64,000 bases of DNA from NCBI GenBank assembly GCA_934101115.1, contig CAKOPW010000006.1:19693-83692 (forward strand), written 5' to 3'. This stretch comes from an uncultured Bacilli bacterium. Its GTDB lineage: Bacteria; Bacillota_I; Bacilli_A; RF39; UBA660. The notes beneath the pieces are model-generated. The model did no database searches. It saw only the letters and a program-made list of their open reading frames with translations, and was not told the DNA's origin. Position 1 is the first letter of the stretch. The number at the start of each line of letters is the position of its first letter. Positions 1 to 8,665 of this stretch are shown piece by piece. Position numbers and translations under genes: made by a program.

Positions 1-221
1 ATTGCCTTTGTTATTGAAGTATTAAGTTTTTCTTCTGCTTGATTAAGCAAACGTTTTAAAGCATATTCAACTTCTACAGGTTCAACAATCATGCCATTCT
101 TTACACCACGTGATTCTTCTTCTAAAGCACATAAAATGTTCATCTTATTATTAAGAATTTCAGCAACTATAAGTTTTATAAGATGACTACCAACATCAAT
201 ACTAGCTATGATTTCTCTCAT
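1..221 (-). CDS. ftsA: Cell division protein FtsA, N-terminal part (runs off the window)
   Basis: The frame begins at 221 and is open to the window edge, giving about 73 residues. It starts MREIIASIDVGSHLIKLIVAE, the phosphate-1 motif of the actin-like ATPase fold, and continues with SRGVKNGMIV, typical of FtsA N-termini. FtsA tethers FtsZ to the membrane and organises the divisome. A TATAAT box on the minus strand at 247-252 and an AGG-type ribosome site just upstream support this start. The rest of the gene is outside the window, so SHS2 domain and membrane anchor cannot be checked. A related actin-like protein (PilM or MreB-like) is less likely. Confidence 0.85.
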   Translation of the reverse strand, partial: MREIIASIDVGSHLIKLIVAEILNNKMNILCALEEESRGVKNGMIVEPVEVEYALKRLLNQAEEKLNTSITKA

Positions 222-291
222 AATAAAACCTGCCTATCATGCTTTCATTATACTATAAAAAAGTCTAAAAAAAAAGAAGAGATTTTATTTT

Positions 292-1005
292 TTACCATCT
301 TCCTATTTCTTTTATAAGTCTACTTACATTTTTTATTGATTCGTCTTCTCCAAATTCTTTACATAAAGCATAATATAGAGCTAAATCATCTTTATAAGTT
401 CCAATTGCTGAGTAGAATTCAGATAAAAACTGATTTAAATATTTACTATCAAAAACAAATCCATAAGGAATTTTAAATATACTAATAAAAATTTCATGAA
501 TAAATTCGCTTAAATTATGTTCCAAACAAACCTCTTCATTGAAATAGGTTAAATCAAATTCATCAGTATCAAATATATTTATTCCATCCTTATTGATAAT
601 AACATTTTTGCTATGAAAATCTCTTACATAGACACCTAACCTACTTAATTCATGGGTTTCTTCAATAAGTTCTAAAATCATTTCAGTAAAAACTTTTAGA
701 GTTATATTAGGTATATGTTTTTCTAATACATCTCCTTTTATATAATCAAGCTTAGTTGCAATTACTTTTCCATCATTTACATAAACGTCATTTGGAGTAT
801 AAATGTTTTTTACTTTAATATTTCCAAGCTCTTGGAGATGAGCTAACATATCATATTCTTTAAACAAGCGATCTTTTCTTTCAGTATCTAAAAATAATTT
901 TAATACTCTTTTATCTCTCGTTAAAAACGTTATAGCAGTAGTTCCTATTCCTAAAATCGGTCTAAATGCTATTTCAGTTGTAATATTTTTGTTTTCAATT
1001 ACCAT
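292..1005 (-). CDS. Small protein-kinase-like protein (copy 1)
   Basis: 237 residues resembling a compact eukaryotic-type kinase fold. A glycine-containing loop (GIGTTAITF, about 19-27) is followed by a Lys in RVLKLF (about 36), the usual ATP-binding pair. The catalytic loop appears as VRDFHSKNVI (about 126-135), with Asp and Asn at the expected spacing, and the metal-binding motif as DTDEF rather than DFG. There is no membrane segment or extracellular domain. It lies immediately downstream of a paralogue on the same strand and beside ftsA. Substrate is unknown; it could phosphorylate a small molecule instead of a protein. Confidence 0.6.
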   Translation of the reverse strand: MVIENKNITTEIAFRPILGIGTTAITFLTRDKRVLKLFLDTERKDRLFKEYDMLAHLQELGNIKVKNIYTPNDVYVNDGKVIATKLDYIKGDVLEKHIPNITLKVFTEMILELIEETHELSRLGVYVRDFHSKNVIINKDGINIFDTDEFDLTYFNEEVCLEHNLSEFIHEIFISIFKIPYGFVFDSKYLNQFLSEFYSAIGTYKDDLALYYALCKEFGEDESIKNVSRLIKEIGRW

Positions 1006-1093
1006 TTTCTTACCTCCTAACTAACGATAATTTGCTGTAATATTATCTTAGATAAATTAAAACACAACATTTTCTATATTCTAATTTAATTCT

Positions 1094-1804
1094 TTATACT
1101 TTTTGAACATATGGAAGTCTCAAATCCTTAACGTATTTTACCTCAAAATATTGTCTATTTATATATTCTATATATTCACCTAATAAATTAGGAAGTGAAT
1201 CTTCTCCTTCAATAATTGAATCGACTATTTCTTTAGATTTATCATCTATTTGGCTACTATAAATACAAAGTGAATTTCTTATAATCGCTTTAAAAATGGA
1301 TTTATTTAATCTTTGTAAATTTTTTCTTTTAACATCTAAGTTTTTTTCAAAACGAGCTAAATCCAAATCTATTATCTTTAATTCGCTTCCAAGAATTAAA
1401 TTAGTTCTTGTTGCATCATATAAAAACAAATCATCAATCTTTACTAACTCTTGATAAAATTTATTTAATATATTCATAATTATGTTTATATCAATATAAC
1501 CAATGTTAGAATCCAATCTAACTCCTTCTGAAAAATTAGTTATATATCCTACAACATTTTCTTCACCATTTTTAAATATTTCGTGAGGACATACAAGTAT
1601 TGGACTTTTATCTTCTAATTTAACTAAAAAATCTAGAAAATGCTTATGATATTCGTCTTCTAGCCTATCAATATGATTTTTGCTATGAAAAATTTTTAAA
1701 GCTTTATCTCCATATTTATAAACACTTCCATAATAACCCGCATTAATATAACTTAAAGAATCTAAATCAATTTTTTCTAATTCTGAAGCATCTCTAATAA
1801 CCAT
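1094..1804 (-). CDS. Small protein-kinase-like protein (copy 2)
   Basis: 236 residues, a diverged paralogue of the next gene downstream. It has a nucleotide-loop-like GYYGSVYKYGDKALKIF (about 23-39), with Lys in ALKIF, a catalytic-loop-like LYDATRTNLIL (Asp and Asn kept, the usual HRD Arg absent) and a metal-site-like IIDLDLARF. It lacks other domains. The 88-bp gap to the downstream copy suggests one transcription unit. Activity is uncertain because the core motifs are degenerate. Confidence 0.55.
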   Translation of the reverse strand: MVIRDASELEKIDLDSLSYINAGYYGSVYKYGDKALKIFHSKNHIDRLEDEYHKHFLDFLVKLEDKSPILVCPHEIFKNGEENVVGYITNFSEGVRLDSNIGYIDINIIMNILNKFYQELVKIDDLFLYDATRTNLILGSELKIIDLDLARFEKNLDVKRKNLQRLNKSIFKAIIRNSLCIYSSQIDDKSKEIVDSIIEGEDSLPNLLGEYIEYINRQYFEVKYVKDLRLPYVQKV

Positions 1805-1886
1805 AATTTTCTCCTAATAAAAATATATTTTAATACAACTGCTTATAAATGTAAAGTTTTATGGTATAATTTTAAGTGGTGATGTT

Positions 1887-3242
1887 ATGAAAGATTTTTT
1901 TGCTATTATACTTAATAAATGTTTGTCATTAGGATGTTATATTTTAAAGCCTATTTTTAAAAAAGATGGATCAGTTACTCCAGGATATTATGCATCTAAA
2001 TTAAATAAAGATATCTTAGATGATTTAAAATATCCAAAGTATGTTATTGGAGTTACTGGCTCAAGTGGTAAAGGTTCAACAACTTCAATGATTGCACATA
2101 TACTTTCAAATTCAGGATATAAAGTTGTATGGAATAAAAATGGTTCAAACCTTTATAATGCAGCTATTACTTTAATACTTAATCATACTAATCCATTTAC
2201 TAAGAAGATTAATGCTGATGTGTTGCTTATGGAATTGGATGAATCATTTATTTCTAAAATATTTAAGAAACAAAAATTAACTCATTTAGTAGTTACTAAT
2301 GTTACAAGAGATCAACCAGCAAGAAATGGAAGTCCAGATATAATATTTGATAAGATCGCTTCTTCTATTGATGATACAACTCATTTAGTTATTAATGCTG
2401 ATGATCCTATAGTTTCAAGATTTAAATTGACTCATAAAAATATAACAACATATGGAATTGATAAAACAAAATATGATTTAAAGAAACCAATAAGCAATAA
2501 CGTTGATGCCGCTTATTGTCCTAAATGTGATACAAAATTAAAATATGATTTTTATCATTATGGACATATTGGTTCCTACTCTTGTCCTAAATGTGATTTT
2601 TCTTCAAGACCTGTTGACTATTTAGCAACTGATATTGATTTGGATAAGAATTTTATGCTAATAAACGATACATTGGTTCATTTAAATAGAAATGTATTTT
2701 TCTGTTGCTATTATACACTAGCTGCCTACGCCTTATCTAAAACAATAGATGTAAAAGATGAAGATATCATTAGAGAACTTAACGAAGATATTATTCCTTC
2801 AAAAAGAATGAAGACTTATAAACTTGGTAAACGTGAAATTGAAATGGTAGAGTCTAAAAATGAAAATGCCCTTTCATATTTACAAACGATTAATTATATT
2901 CGTGAAAGTGATGATTTGAAAACTATAATAATCGGGTTCGATAATGTTTCAAGAAGATATTCATATAATGATTTAAGTTGGTTATATGATGTTGATTTTG
3001 AACTTTTAAATATAGATTCAATAGATAAAATATTTTGTATAGGTAGATTTAAATATGATGTATATTCTAGATTACTTTATGCCGGTATTGATAAAAAGAA
3101 ATTAGTTTTAGTTGAGAATATAGATAATCTTTTATACGATGTAGAAAAAAATTCTAAAGGAAAGATTATTACAATGGTATGCTTTGATATGACAGCAAAA
3201 ATAAAAGATATGTTGAGAAGAGGTATGTATGAAAACAATTAA
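1887..3242 (+). CDS. murT: MurT-like Mur ligase subunit (lipid II isoglutaminyl synthase)
   Basis: 451 residues. A Mur-ligase ATP loop (GVTGSSGKGSTT, 55-66) leads the central domain, which carries a four-cysteine zinc ribbon (C211, C214, C233, C236) typical of MurT. The C-terminal DUF1727 domain keeps the NDLSW segment with Asp362, matching the Asp of the MurT catalytic triad. With GatD, MurT amidates the alpha-carboxyl of D-Glu in lipid II in Gram-positives. A TATAAT box at 1865-1870 and a GGTGATG ribosome site precede the start. The gene overlaps the downstream gatD-like gene by 14 bases, so the two are translated together. Confidence 0.88.
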   Translation: MKDFFAIILNKCLSLGCYILKPIFKKDGSVTPGYYASKLNKDILDDLKYPKYVIGVTGSSGKGSTTSMIAHILSNSGYKVVWNKNGSNLYNAAITLILNHTNPFTKKINADVLLMELDESFISKIFKKQKLTHLVVTNVTRDQPARNGSPDIIFDKIASSIDDTTHLVINADDPIVSRFKLTHKNITTYGIDKTKYDLKKPISNNVDAAYCPKCDTKLKYDFYHYGHIGSYSCPKCDFSSRPVDYLATDIDLDKNFMLINDTLVHLNRNVFFCCYYTLAAYALSKTIDVKDEDIIRELNEDIIPSKRMKTYKLGKREIEMVESKNENALSYLQTINYIRESDDLKTIIIGFDNVSRRYSYNDLSWLYDVDFELLNIDSIDKIFCIGRFKYDVYSRLLYAGIDKKKLVLVENIDNLLYDVEKNSKGKIITMVCFDMTAKIKDMLRRGMYENN

Positions 3243-3909
3243 AATTGCACATTTATATTATGATTTAATGAATTACTATGGTGAACAAGGAAATGTTCTT
3301 GCTTTAAAAACTGCAATTGAATATGCTGGATTTAAAGTAAACATTAAAACTTTATCCGTTGATGATGAAATTGATTTTGAAAAATACGATATATTTTATA
3401 TGGGTATGGGAACAAAAAGAAATCAAGAGATTGTTAGAAAAGATATCTTAAAGTATAAAGAAAAAATCGAAAATGTAATAGATAAAAAAATGTTTATTAT
3501 GACTGGTAATTCTTATGAATTATTTGGTAAAAAAATTGATGATAAAAAATGTCTTGGAATATTTAATTTTAATTCTAAAACTACTGATAGAATTGTTGGA
3601 GAACAGGTTTTTAAATGTGATATTATTAAAGAGACTGTAATAGGATTTCAAAATAGATTTAGCTCAAATGATATAAAAGATGATTATCTATTTGAAGTTA
3701 TTAAAGGAACTGGAAATGATATAGAAAGCAAAGTTGAAGGAATCCATAAAAATAATTTCTTTGGTACTTATCTTCTTGGACCAATACTAATAAGAAATCC
3801 TTATTTCAAAGATGCTTTATTAAAATATATTGGTATTGATAAAGTAAATACTAAATTAGTTGATTATAAGGCATATCATGAATATTTAAAGAATTTTAAT
3901 ATAAACTAA
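3229..3909 (+). CDS. gatD: GatD-like amidotransferase subunit lacking catalytic Cys and His
   Basis: 226 residues, about the size of GatD, overlapping murT. The fold is recognisable: YYGEQGNVLALK (16-27), SYELFGKK (95-102), CLGIFNF (108-114), IGFQNRF (138-144) and FFGTYLLGP (177-185). In known GatD the segment ICGGYQ holds the nucleophilic Cys and GTYLHGP the catalytic His. Here they read MTGNSYE (Gly93 or Thr92 in place of Cys) and GTYLLGP (Leu183 in place of His), and FENH has become FQNR. Glutaminase activity is therefore not expected. It may be a structural partner of MurT, with ammonia from elsewhere, or the pair may have changed role. Confidence 0.8.
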   Translation: MKTIKIAHLYYDLMNYYGEQGNVLALKTAIEYAGFKVNIKTLSVDDEIDFEKYDIFYMGMGTKRNQEIVRKDILKYKEKIENVIDKKMFIMTGNSYELFGKKIDDKKCLGIFNFNSKTTDRIVGEQVFKCDIIKETVIGFQNRFSSNDIKDDYLFEVIKGTGNDIESKVEGIHKNNFFGTYLLGPILIRNPYFKDALLKYIGIDKVNTKLVDYKAYHEYLKNFNIN

Positions 3910-3910
3910 A

Positions 3911-3934
3911 AACATCTTCGAATTTGAAGATGTT
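3911..3934. terminator. Bidirectional terminator between gatD-like gene and surface protein gene
   Basis: Stem AACATCTTC / GAAGATGTT (3911-3919 and 3926-3934) flanked by A-rich and T-rich runs on both sides. It sits between convergent genes and can end transcription in either direction. Confidence 0.8.
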
Positions 3935-3938
3935 TTTA

Positions 3939-5120
3939 TTATGCTATTCTGAATGCTGGAGAGATTCCAGCTATACTATCAGCGTAGCTGTCTGAAAAAG
4001 TTCCAAAAATGGAAACATATAAAAAGCCCTTTTGATCCGAATTAAATGCTGAACGTAACCACCATCCAGTATTATTTGAATTATATTGTTTAATTAAATC
4101 ATTATAATTTGTCTTACTTACACCTAATTGCTTGTAATAATCAAGTTGTTTTGAAGTTCCTACTGATGTATCAGAATCTTCTACATTGTATATTTCTTCA
4201 ATGGATAGTAAATATAGTTTATCTTGAGTTTCAAAGTTTTTTTCTCCTGATGTACTTCCATGTCCTGATATTACTTTTGTTGAAACTATAATATTTTGTA
4301 AGTCTGTTGAAAGAGAATTAAAAACATCACGATTTATATATGTACGCATTTCCGAATCTCTCCATCCACCTATGTTTGAAATTGTACTATTTATATTGTG
4401 TTTTGCTATTATATCAGCAAATTCTACTACAAATCCACATGCTGTTTCGCTTGTCTCTCCATTCGTACATTCACTCATATTTGATATACGTACTGTGTGT
4501 GTTCCTAAATCACCTAAGTCTACTTCTTTTGTATCACCTACATTATATTTACTTGTATTTCCAGTATGCACATTTGCTGCTATTGTAGACCAACTATCTT
4601 GTTGGAATGCTGGTATTTCTTCTCCTATTGTATCTCTTTCTACGGCAGTAAATTCTAACTTACATGTATATTCTTCACTTACCTCTTCTGTTGATGTTTT
4701 ATCTAGTGTTACTGTTAATGTTCCATTTAAGCTTTCCTTTGCTTTCACTACTGTTGCATCATTTTCTAGTTTGTTCTTTATACTTGTATATTTTGCTGTT
4801 GTTCCGTCCTTTGGTACACATGTTATACTTACTTCTGCATCGTAGTTACTTGAATTGTTTGTTACCTCATATGTTAGTATTGATGTTTGATTTAATGTTT
4901 TTAATTCACTAGTTGTAAATGTTATTATTTTCTTTGTATCATCTACAACTGTTAAATATACGTCCCTTCCATCTAAACTTGCTGCTGTGAAGATTACTGA
5001 GAAGTCATCTCTATTTTCACTTACTTTGGCATTCCCATTTATTATTAATGTTGTTGATACTGCTGCAAATCCAATTGACATTAAAATAATTGCAACTATA
5101 AGCATACTTTTCTTCTTCAT
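3939..5120 (-). CDS. Secreted surface protein, shared N-terminal module plus DUF6273-like C-terminus
   Basis: 393 residues. It starts with a signal peptide (MKKKSMLIVAIILMSIGFAA) and a beta-rich module (about 30-165) resembling camelysin/TasA-type secreted proteins. That module is nearly identical to that of the next upstream gene. The C-terminus carries NNTGWWLRSAF and GISPAFRIA, the hallmark ends of the DUF6273-type domain often found in surface proteins of gut Firmicutes. No sortase signal or membrane tail is visible. Likely exported and cell-surface associated; ligand unknown. It ends at a shared terminator and lies 20 bases below its paralogue. Confidence 0.7.
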   Translation of the reverse strand: MKKKSMLIVAIILMSIGFAAVSTTLIINGNAKVSENRDDFSVIFTAASLDGRDVYLTVVDDTKKIITFTTSELKTLNQTSILTYEVTNNSSNYDAEVSITCVPKDGTTAKYTSIKNKLENDATVVKAKESLNGTLTVTLDKTSTEEVSEEYTCKLEFTAVERDTIGEEIPAFQQDSWSTIAANVHTGNTSKYNVGDTKEVDLGDLGTHTVRISNMSECTNGETSETACGFVVEFADIIAKHNINSTISNIGGWRDSEMRTYINRDVFNSLSTDLQNIIVSTKVISGHGSTSGEKNFETQDKLYLLSIEEIYNVEDSDTSVGTSKQLDYYKQLGVSKTNYNDLIKQYNSNNTGWWLRSAFNSDQKGFLYVSIFGTFSDSYADSIAGISPAFRIA

Positions 5121-5140
5121 ATTTTTCCTTCTCTCAGTAG

Positions 5141-6583
5141 TTATTTTATTAAAGTAATACGTGCATATCCATTACCGGATTTAGCACAATTTTCTGTTGG
5201 TGTTTCATTTGCACATGTAGTACTTATTGTTTTGGTATTTTCCTCGGAGGATTCTTCACAATTATAACAATACATTGCTTTTTCGCTTAATAGAGTATTT
5301 CCAATATAACCGGATCCACCTCCAGCTCCTCCATGGCATCGTGAGCTTCCTCCGCCTCCGTAGAGACCTCCTCCGCCTCCAGCGCCGCCACAACAATTTT
5401 GATATTGATTACCACCTTGACCAAAACTTCCGTGCGCATCACTTATTATTTCGCCAAGATTTGTAGTTTGACCAGCAGTATCTTGAGTTGCACCTGTTCC
5501 TAAAAATCCAATCAAATTAGAACCTTGATAAGCTGTTCCCCAACTGTCAAGTCCACTACTACCTTTGTAGCCACCAGCTGAGCCACCAATTCCATCAAAT
5601 CTAACCTTGCTATCAGCACTGGTTTGGTCAGGCATTGGCCCATATGCATATCCGGATCCACCGCCTCCACCAGAAACTATTAAAATAGATGATTTTTTAT
5701 TTTCTAATGAGGATAATATTCCACTAGAGGTTGCTATGTGCGTTGCTCCACCTCCGCTAGAAGAACCTGTTATCGAGTCGTATCCTCGACCATATCCCCC
5801 TCCATTATAGCCTCCTGGACATAGACTTGTATCGGAGCTATCTTCAAAGCAATTGTTTGTTCCTTGGCCGCCGATATTAATATAAAGTGTTTGGCTTTTT
5901 TTCATTTGAATAATTCCGTTAGAGTAACCTCCATATCCACCATTAACGCTTGTGGAATTACTAGAGTCGTTTACTCCACCACCTTGAGCTCCCCATACTT
6001 CTAACTTATATGTTCCAGTTGCTGGCGCAGTAAATGTTTGCTCCCCTCCGGTATAATCGAACATCCATTCAACTTGTCCTTCGTAGCCAACTTCATCTCT
6101 TTCTACGGCATTGAATTCTAACTTACATGTATATTCTTCACCTACTTCTTCTGTTGATGTTTTATCTAGTGTTACTGTTAATGTTCCATTTAAGGTTTCT
6201 TTGGCTTTTATAACTGTTGCATCATTTTCTAATTTATTTTTGATACTTGTGTATTTTGCTATTGTTCCGTCACTTGGTACGCATGTTACTTTTACTTCAG
6301 CATCGTAGTTACTTGAATTGTTTGTTACTTCATATGTTAAGATACTTGTTTGATTTAATGTTTTTAATTCGCTTGTTTCGAATGTTATTATCTTCTTTGT
6401 ATCATCTACAGCTGTTGAATATACATCTTTTCCATCTAGACTTGCTGCTGTGAAGATTACACTGAAGTCTTCTTCATTTTCACTTACTTTTGCGTTTCCA
6501 TTTATTATTAATGTTGTACTTACTGCTGCAAAGCCAATTGACATCAAAACAATTGCAAATATTATTGCACTCCTTTTCTTCAT
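5141..6583 (-). CDS. Secreted glycine-rich surface protein with the same N-terminal module
   Basis: 480 residues. The signal peptide and about 165-residue N-terminal module closely match the downstream paralogue. From about residue 170 it switches to a glycine-rich domain (begins near DYTGGEQTFTAPATGTYKLE, then VWGAQGGG, with many GGGG and GGYGG runs). It ends NGYARITLIK, the typical close of the Gly-rich domain in bacterial surface proteins. Several Cys (for example NCCGG and CYNCEES) may form disulfides. The abrupt switch after a conserved module suggests domain shuffling between the two genes. Probably co-transcribed with the downstream gene. Confidence 0.7.
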   Translation of the reverse strand: MKKRSAIIFAIVLMSIGFAAVSTTLIINGNAKVSENEEDFSVIFTAASLDGKDVYSTAVDDTKKIITFETSELKTLNQTSILTYEVTNNSSNYDAEVKVTCVPSDGTIAKYTSIKNKLENDATVIKAKETLNGTLTVTLDKTSTEEVGEEYTCKLEFNAVERDEVGYEGQVEWMFDYTGGEQTFTAPATGTYKLEVWGAQGGGVNDSSNSTSVNGGYGGYSNGIIQMKKSQTLYINIGGQGTNNCFEDSSDTSLCPGGYNGGGYGRGYDSITGSSSGGGATHIATSSGILSSLENKKSSILIVSGGGGGSGYAYGPMPDQTSADSKVRFDGIGGSAGGYKGSSGLDSWGTAYQGSNLIGFLGTGATQDTAGQTTNLGEIISDAHGSFGQGGNQYQNCCGGAGGGGGLYGGGGSSRCHGGAGGGSGYIGNTLLSEKAMYCYNCEESSEENTKTISTTCANETPTENCAKSGNGYARITLIK

Positions 6584-6775
6584 TTTTTACACACACCTAT
6601 TCTCTTTTTTATTTTATAATACCCCCCCCGATTTTCAAGGAGTTTATTTTCTTTTACATCACTTTTGTCATTTGTTTTTTATTGCACACCTATTATATTT
6701 AAATTATACAATTTATTTGTTGTAGAGTAAATATTCTACTTTTAGTATGTGTAAAGTTTACCTTTTATATTATCA

Positions 6776-6804
6776 TTGTAATTTTTCTTAAAAAATGTTA
6801 TATT
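6776..6804 (+). promoter_or_regulatory. Strong promoter for the orphan small RNA
   Basis: A -35 like TTGTAA (6776-6781), a 17-base spacer and an extended -10 TGTTATATT (TATATT at 6799-6804). Transcription would start near 6811. No protein gene follows on this strand before 7247. Confidence 0.6.
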
Positions 6805-6810
6805 TTATTT

Positions 6811-6891
6811 AGTGAGAAGCAAAGTTTCTTTAGGACGCGATGCTTACCACAGTTTGGGTTGCACCTTTTTCAAAAGAAAAGGTGCTTTTTT
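6811..6891 (+). ncRNA. Orphan small RNA, about 81 nt, with own promoter and terminator
   Basis: Promoter and terminator define a transcript of about 81 nt. The 5' part can fold by pairing AAGCA with TGCTT around a GGACGCG segment. The 3' part is an intrinsic terminator, GCACCTTTT / AAAAGGTGC (6861-6869, 6877-6885) plus a T run. No reading frame of use lies inside. The GCAAA...GGACGC arrangement faintly recalls the c-di-GMP-I riboswitch core, but it is too short and controls no downstream gene. A trans-acting RNA or remnant leader is possible. From 6892 to 7201 I see nothing supportable. Confidence 0.5.
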
Positions 6892-7201
6892 ATATCTTAT
6901 ATTCCTTTTCTACAAAGAAGATATAATAATATAAAAATTATAATGATTAAACTTGTTACTAGTAGTTCTATTTTAAATTGGTGTTTAAACATTATACATC
7001 ACTTCCTTACTACAGCTTATTTTGCTGAAAATTCACGTCCTACATATAAGAAAGTGATAAGCATCTTTTCCTTGCTTCTCAAGAAAATATTTAAGCATAA
7101 TTTTTTTATATTTCAAAACTACAAAATTTTAAATTTAGAGGCTCAGATCTTTAATATCTGTAGCTATTTATATGTAAATCGTTAAAATCTGTCAAAAAAA
7201 G

Positions 7202-7224
7202 CTACCAATTTTTAAGTTTGGTAG
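7202..7224 (-). terminator. Terminator of thyA
   Basis: Stem CTACCAA / TTGGTAG (7202-7208, 7218-7224) followed on the minus strand by CTTTTTTT. It lies just past the thyA stop. Confidence 0.75.
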
Positions 7225-7247
7225 TTTTAACATTTTTTTTAATATTT

Positions 7248-8651
7248 TTATTGAGCAATTGGCATTTTAATAAATGGTGTTGGAGTATAATTTTTAAGTT
7301 TTATATCTTTATTACCAATTGGATTTTCTAATAAGTATGGATCTGTTGAATCGACATAATCTGTTGAATATTCAAAAATGCTGTCATGATTTGCAAGTTC
7401 AAGTATTGGATTATCTCTTGTAACTAAGTGTTCAAAACATGTTTTTCTTTCAAATGATTCATCAAAATCTTTTGCTAGGTCTTCATATCCAAGAGTTTTC
7501 AAAATATCCACTCTTTTCTTAATTGATAAATCTTCTGGGGTTTGTTGAACTCCATTTTTTATGAATGCTTGATTATTATGTATATACGAATCAATAATTG
7601 GATAAATTGTTTTATTAATATTTTCAAAATATTCGCATACTCCTGAATAATAGTTTTCAATTTCTTCATCAGAACTTGTTTGAATCATACTTATTTGTTT
7701 AAGCATTGTATTATATCTTGCTAATTGTTTTTTTATTCCATCAAGTTGGTTAACATAAATGTGAGCATCCATTATACTCCAACTCATTGTTCCAACTTCA
7801 TATCCACAAGCCTTAGCAAACATGGATAAAAGTAAGACATATTGAGTAATATTAAACGGAAGTCCAAGTGGAACGTCAGCACTTCTTTGATGAACATATG
7901 AATGAAGTTTTCCATCTGGTGTTACTTTATATTCACTACTCCAAACACATGATGGAAGCACGGCTTTTGGAATATGAGCGTCTTGCCATAGATTAATATT
8001 CATTCTTCTATCAGTTGGATTATTCTTTAATGTCCATTCAACACATTGAGGTTTCTTATAAATAGCGTTTAGACATCCATAAGCCTCTCCAATTGACTCT
8101 GCATATTCAAGTCCAAACCAAATAGCTTGTTTTATAGTTCTTGCATGAGCTTTTTTATCCATAACATCCTTGGATTTAACCATAGTTTGTCTACCATATT
8201 TATCTAAACGAGGAATTATTTCAATCACACCTGTTAATGGATTTCTAACTTGTTCCATTAATGGGACTTCTCTTTCAGGATCATCTATTGCATTATCGCC
8301 TTGTTCATATATACGATATATTCCATCTTCATCAACTTCCCATAAGTTCCAAGTATTATTGCCTCTTGCTCTTAACCATGATGGATGGTTATCTTGTACT
8401 GTGTGTATCCATTGTATTTCAGAAGTACTATTTTTGACTTTTACATCTTTAGTTTCAGCAATTGGGAATTCACGACCAACATTAAATTTATAGTTCCATC
8501 CTGCAATACTTATTGTATCTATTCCTGTTCTGTTTTTAGTTATTACTCCTTCTTGTAAGATTTCACTGACAAGTTTACAATATGATATATCCATTTCAGT
8601 TAATCTTACTTTGCTTCTATCAATTTTTATTTCTTTACCATTTACTATCAT
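7248..8651 (-). CDS. thyA: Thymidylate synthase, enlarged
   Basis: 467 residues, much longer than the usual 260-320. Recognisable ThyA elements in order: NRTGIDT (folate/phosphate loop), GREFPIAETKDV, PTDRRMNINLW, VLPSC (catalytic Cys), RSADVPLGLPFNI, DAHIYVNQ, and the C-terminal IKLKNYTPTPFIKMPIA. ThyA makes dTMP from dUMP using methylene-THF. Extra sequence lies after EVDEDGIY (about 100-170) and between DAHIY and the C-terminus. The residue after the catalytic Cys is Val where His is usual. It begins 14 bases after the broken dihydrofolate reductase gene, the classic folate gene pair. Confidence 0.88.
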   Translation of the reverse strand: MIVNGKEIKIDRSKVRLTEMDISYCKLVSEILQEGVITKNRTGIDTISIAGWNYKFNVGREFPIAETKDVKVKNSTSEIQWIHTVQDNHPSWLRARGNNTWNLWEVDEDGIYRIYEQGDNAIDDPEREVPLMEQVRNPLTGVIEIIPRLDKYGRQTMVKSKDVMDKKAHARTIKQAIWFGLEYAESIGEAYGCLNAIYKKPQCVEWTLKNNPTDRRMNINLWQDAHIPKAVLPSCVWSSEYKVTPDGKLHSYVHQRSADVPLGLPFNITQYVLLLSMFAKACGYEVGTMSWSIMDAHIYVNQLDGIKKQLARYNTMLKQISMIQTSSDEEIENYYSGVCEYFENINKTIYPIIDSYIHNNQAFIKNGVQQTPEDLSIKKRVDILKTLGYEDLAKDFDESFERKTCFEHLVTRDNPILELANHDSIFEYSTDYVDSTDPYLLENPIGNKDIKLKNYTPTPFIKMPIAQ

Positions 8652-8665
8652 AACTTTACCTTCTT

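Noticed and set aside
5290..6000. Tandem DNA repeats or CRISPR-like array
   Set aside because: The repetitive triplets encode the Gly-rich domain; there are no regularly spaced identical repeats. No CRISPR array was seen in the window.
4109..6725. Several open frames on the + strand opposite the two surface protein genes
   Set aside because: They lie fully antisense to well-supported genes, have odd composition (Leu/Tyr/Pro/Arg-rich) and no ribosome sites; they are shadows.
6811..6891. c-di-GMP-I riboswitch
   Set aside because: Only short segments resemble the core; the second helix and the tetraloop-receptor arm are absent and there is no downstream gene.
6859..7185. A 108-codon + strand frame after the small RNA
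   Set aside because: It starts inside the RNA terminator, lacks a ribosome site and has no recognisable protein features.
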